Assembly: GCA_001577215.1 (NCBI GenBank)
Contig: LSCC01000060.1
Coordinates: forward strand, 1 to 8,367
Length of the DNA stretch: 8,367 nucleotides
DNA from: Fidelibacterota bacterium TCS52
GTDB lineage: Bacteria > Fidelibacterota > Fidelibacteria > Fidelibacterales > Fidelibacteraceae
Direction of reading: 5' to 3'
Shown: positions 6,832 through 8,367 of the stretch, piece by piece
How positions within the stretch are numbered: the stretch's first letter is position 1
How the letters are laid out: each line of letters opens with the position of its first letter
The notes under the pieces: generated by a model
Told to the model about the DNA's origin: nothing
Databases searched by the model: none
The model's input: only the letters and a program-made list of their open reading frames with translations
Translations under genes and position numbers: made by a program

Positions 6832-7119
6832 ATGACAAAATCAGAAATTATCTCACAAGTTTCAGAAATTACTGGTTTAACGAAAGTTGAAACAGAAACA
6901 GTAGTGAATGGATTTTTTGCTACCGTAAGTGAAGCTTTGGAAAATGGTGAAACAGTTAATTTTCGCGGATTTGGAAATTTTATTGTCAAACACCAAAAAG
7001 CAAGAAATGGTTTTAATCCAAGTACCAAGGAAAAAATTTGGATAGATGAAAAATACAAACCAGTATTTAGACCATCAAAAACATTAAAAGAAAAAGTGAA
7101 TAATAGTTTAAAAAAATAA
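6832..7119 (+). CDS. HU/IHF-family nucleoid DNA-binding protein
   Basis: Small dimeric DNA-bending protein of the bacterial chromosome. From the ATG at 6832 it is 95 residues, the normal family length. N-terminal helices start MTKSEIISQVSE, with the family-typical TGLTK at 14-18. VNFRGFGNF at 42-50 leads into the beta arm, where GFNPST at 60-65 carries Pro63 at the tip position that inserts into the DNA minor groove. FRPSKTLKEKV at 79-89 is the conserved C-terminal helix. The arm is closer to IHF-like proteins than to E. coli HU, but whether it is sequence specific cannot be told, so no symbol is given. The longer reading from 6781 adds 17 residues encoded by the end of sppA that no family member needs, so it was not used. 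The next gene starts 12 nt after the stop, with its SD overlapping this stop codon. Confidence 0.95.
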   Translation: MTKSEIISQVSEITGLTKVETETVVNGFFATVSEALENGETVNFRGFGNFIVKHQKARNGFNPSTKEKIWIDEKYKPVFRPSKTLKEKVNNSLKK

Positions 7120-7124
7120 GGAGG
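7118..7124 (+). promoter_or_regulatory. Perfect Shine-Dalgarno site for the small basic protein
   Basis: AAGGAGG overlaps the TAA stop of the HU-family gene (7117-7119) and lies 7 nt before a TTG at 7132. An SD this strong at optimal distance is the main nucleotide evidence that the 30-codon reading frame is translated, probably at a high level. Confidence 0.85.
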
Positions 7125-7131
7125 AATTAAT

Positions 7132-7224
7132 TTGTCAGGTGGCAAAAAACGGAAAAGAGGAAAAATAAAAAATCATAAGAGAAAAAAACGGTTAAGAAAA
7201 AATCGTCATAAGAAAAAAAAGTAA
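7132..7224 (+). CDS. 30-residue highly basic protein, AURKAIP1/COX24-like (possible bS22/mS38-type ribosomal protein)
   Basis: A very short gene, easily missed by gene callers. TTG at 7132 opens a 30-residue protein with 13 Lys, 6 Arg, 2 His and no acidic residue. The order SGGKKRKRGKI followed by HKRKKRLRKNRHKKK resembles tiny proteins I remember from Bacteroidota and relatives annotated as AURKAIP1/COX24-domain proteins. That domain is found in mitochondrial small-subunit protein mS38, and the mycobacterial 30S protein bS22 is of similar size and composition. By that analogy it may bind 16S rRNA on the small subunit; this is inference from family resemblance and charge. The perfect SD 7 nt upstream and the 12-nt distance from the HU-family stop indicate real, co-transcribed expression. 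AT-rich lysine-rich frames can arise by chance, but the ordered Lys/Arg/His pattern and the SD argue against that here. Confidence 0.82.
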   Translation: MSGGKKRKRGKIKNHKRKKRLRKNRHKKKK

Positions 7225-7336
7225 TTTAATATTTCTATCTTGTAGCTAATTACAAATTAATATTTAATATATGTTTTAATATTATTAAATATATGAATTA
7301 AGTATCAAGTAGTTATTTTTATTATACTATATAAAA
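7225..7336 (+). other. AT-rich intergenic gap with a 10-bp inverted repeat
   Basis: This 112-nt spacer before xseA is nearly all A and T. It holds a perfect inverted repeat, ATATTTAATA at 7260-7269 and TATTAAATAT at 7283-7292, with a 13-nt loop, and a weaker 5-bp pair, TTGTA/TACAA, at 7240-7255. TTTAATAT-like words recur at 7225, 7263 and 7275. The stems contain no or almost no G-C pairs and no clean U tract follows, so this is not a convincing terminator. No reading frame here is worth calling. Confidence 0.5.
7323..7328 (+). promoter_or_regulatory. Possible -10 element directly before xseA
   Basis: TATACT matches five of six bases of the sigma70 -10 consensus and ends 8 nt before the xseA ATG. 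No good -35 is visible about 17 nt upstream. If used, transcription would start at or next to the start codon, giving a nearly leaderless message, in line with the missing SD. Confidence 0.3.
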
Positions 7337-8367
7337 ATGAAAAAAGTATTTTCGGTTAGTGATGTAACATCATTGATAAAAAATAAATTGGAAAATGAAA
7401 TTCCTTCGATATATATTGAAGGTGAAATATCCGAGTTTAAGAAACACGGAAGCGGTCACCAATATTTTACAATAAAAGATAATAAATCAATATTGAATTG
7501 TATTATTTGGCGTTCTTCTGCTAAAAAATTGACAATAACTCCTAAAGTTGGTATGAATGTCATCTTATTTGGTCGATTAAATGTATATTCTCCACAAGGT
7601 AGGTATAGTTTTATTGTTAATTCTATTAATGAGAAGGGAGTTGGTGAATTATATAAAAAATATGAAGAATTGAAAAATAGATTAAAAAATGAAGGTTTGT
7701 TTGATGATTCAAATAAGAAGGAGATACCAAAATATCCCTTAAATATTGGTGTGATCACCAGCAGTTCAGGAAGTGCTTTACAAGATATTTTAAAGATATT
7801 CAAACAGTATGCACCTCATATCAATATTATTTTACATCCTGCAAAAGTACAAGGGAAAAATGGTGCAGAAACGATAATAAAAGCCATAAATGAATTAGAA
7901 AAACGATCTGATTTGGAATTGATAATTATCTCTCGTGGTGGTGGTTCAATTGAAGATCTATGGGAATTTAATAGGGAAAACTTAGCAAGAGCGGTTTACA
8001 AGTCAAATATTCCAATTATTTCGGGAGTTGGACACGAAACCGATAATACAATAATTGATTTTGTTTCTGATCATAGATGTACTACACCAACAAATGCAGC
8101 TGAATATTCAGTACGTTATTGGCAAGATTTAGGTATGAAGCTCAATCAATATGAAAGCCAATTATTTCAAAATATTGATAGAAGATTATCTTATGATAAA
8201 TTGCGTTTTAATCAATTAATAAGTAGTTATGGTTTTAAAAGACCTAAAGATATATTTATTCAGTGGAAAGAATATTTAAATAATGAAATTGAAAAAATGC
8301 AAAGACAAGTATTTGATAAAATTGAAAATATAACTACTAAATTAAATTATGGAATTAAACAATTAAA
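7337..8367 (+). CDS. xseA: Exodeoxyribonuclease VII large subunit, 3' end beyond the window
   Basis: Large catalytic subunit of exonuclease VII, which with XseB degrades single-stranded DNA to oligonucleotides. The frame is open from ATG at 7337 to the window edge: 343 codons plus two bases, against about 400-460 residues for the family, so roughly the last fifth or quarter is missing. FSVSDVT at 5-11 is the usual beginning. An N-terminal OB-fold covers about residues 1-100. The nuclease domain shows the GVITSSSGSALQDIL segment at 138-152, SRGGGSIEDLWEFN at 199-212 and SGVGHETDNTIIDFVSDHR at 229-247 followed by TTPTNAAE at 249-256, all carrying the conserved residues. A long coiled-coil region starts after about 262 and runs off the edge. 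There is no SD before the ATG, although the N-terminus fits the family well. xseB would be expected just downstream, outside the window. Confidence 0.96.
   Translation, partial: MKKVFSVSDVTSLIKNKLENEIPSIYIEGEISEFKKHGSGHQYFTIKDNKSILNCIIWRSSAKKLTITPKVGMNVILFGRLNVYSPQGRYSFIVNSINEKGVGELYKKYEELKNRLKNEGLFDDSNKKEIPKYPLNIGVITSSSGSALQDILKIFKQYAPHINIILHPAKVQGKNGAETIIKAINELEKRSDLELIIISRGGGSIEDLWEFNRENLARAVYKSNIPIISGVGHETDNTIIDFVSDHRCTTPTNAAEYSVRYWQDLGMKLNQYESQLFQNIDRRLSYDKLRFNQLISSYGFKRPKDIFIQWKEYLNNEIEKMQRQVFDKIENITTKLNYGIKQL

Noticed and set aside
6795..7145. Minus-strand open frame of 116 codons
   Set aside because: It lies opposite the end of sppA, the HU-family gene and the start of the small gene, whose family matches explain this DNA; its product is low-complexity and resembles nothing known.
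7240..7292. Intrinsic terminator after the small basic gene
   Set aside because: The possible stems are a 5-bp pair with one G-C pair and a 10-bp all-A/T stem, neither followed by a clear T run, so thermodynamic support is too weak.
7456..7803. Minus-strand open frame of 115 codons
   Set aside because: It is the antisense shadow of the well-conserved xseA coding sequence, with no SD or recognisable domain.
1..8367. CRISPR array, tRNA gene, insertion sequence, phage or defence genes
   Set aside because: I saw no spaced direct repeats, cloverleaf-like segments, transposase or nuclease-defence motifs, or terminal inverted repeats; the DNA is nearly filled by housekeeping genes.

Overview
This window is a stretch of ordinary bacterial housekeeping chromosome. 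It is strongly AT-rich by eye (not computed) and all ten genes lie on the plus strand. In order they are: a GlmU-type sugar-phosphate uridylyltransferase, an unrecognised secreted protein, a LytR_C-domain membrane protein, rsfS, argS, an MltD-like LysM lipoprotein, sppA, an HU/IHF-family DNA-binding protein, a 30-residue highly basic protein too short for normal gene calling, and the first 343 codons of xseA, which runs off the right edge. I see no tRNA, rRNA, CRISPR array, insertion sequence, phage gene or sign of recent transfer.

The envelope genes (a predicted lytic transglycosylase lipoprotein, a secreted probable beta-rich protein, SppA) suggest a Gram-negative-type cell. A single-domain GlmU, a free-standing LytR_C protein beside rsfS, and the small basic protein beside an HU gene make me lean towards the Fibrobacterota-Chlorobiota-Bacteroidota superphylum, perhaps a Marinimicrobia- or Cloacimonadota-like lineage. 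That placement is inference from remembered gene content. Clear Shine-Dalgarno (SD) sequences, including two perfect AAGGAGG, argue against a typical Bacteroidota genome, where SD use is rare. Three genes start with TTG.

Layout: positions 9-1740 hold three overlapping genes (uridylyltransferase, secreted protein, LytR_C protein), the first two joined by a 4-nt ATGA overlap. After 67 nt comes the rsfS-argS pair, again joined by ATGA. A 117-nt gap with promoter-like elements precedes a compact cluster, mltD-like / sppA / HU / small basic protein, with a 1-nt overlap or gaps of 16 and 12 nt. A 112-nt, almost pure A+T gap separates this from xseA, which has no visible SD. None of the gaps holds a convincing GC-rich terminator, so read-through between the groups is possible.

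Functionally the window mixes cell-wall precursor supply and wall remodelling (UDP-GlcNAc synthesis, MltD-like glycan cleavage), membrane quality control (SppA), translation (RsfS, ArgS, and probably the small basic ribosomal-type protein) and DNA metabolism (HU/IHF protein, exonuclease VII). I found no new multi-gene system. The items most worth a second look are the 30-aa protein at 7132-7224, the unrecognised secreted protein at 749-1234 and the SD-less start of xseA.
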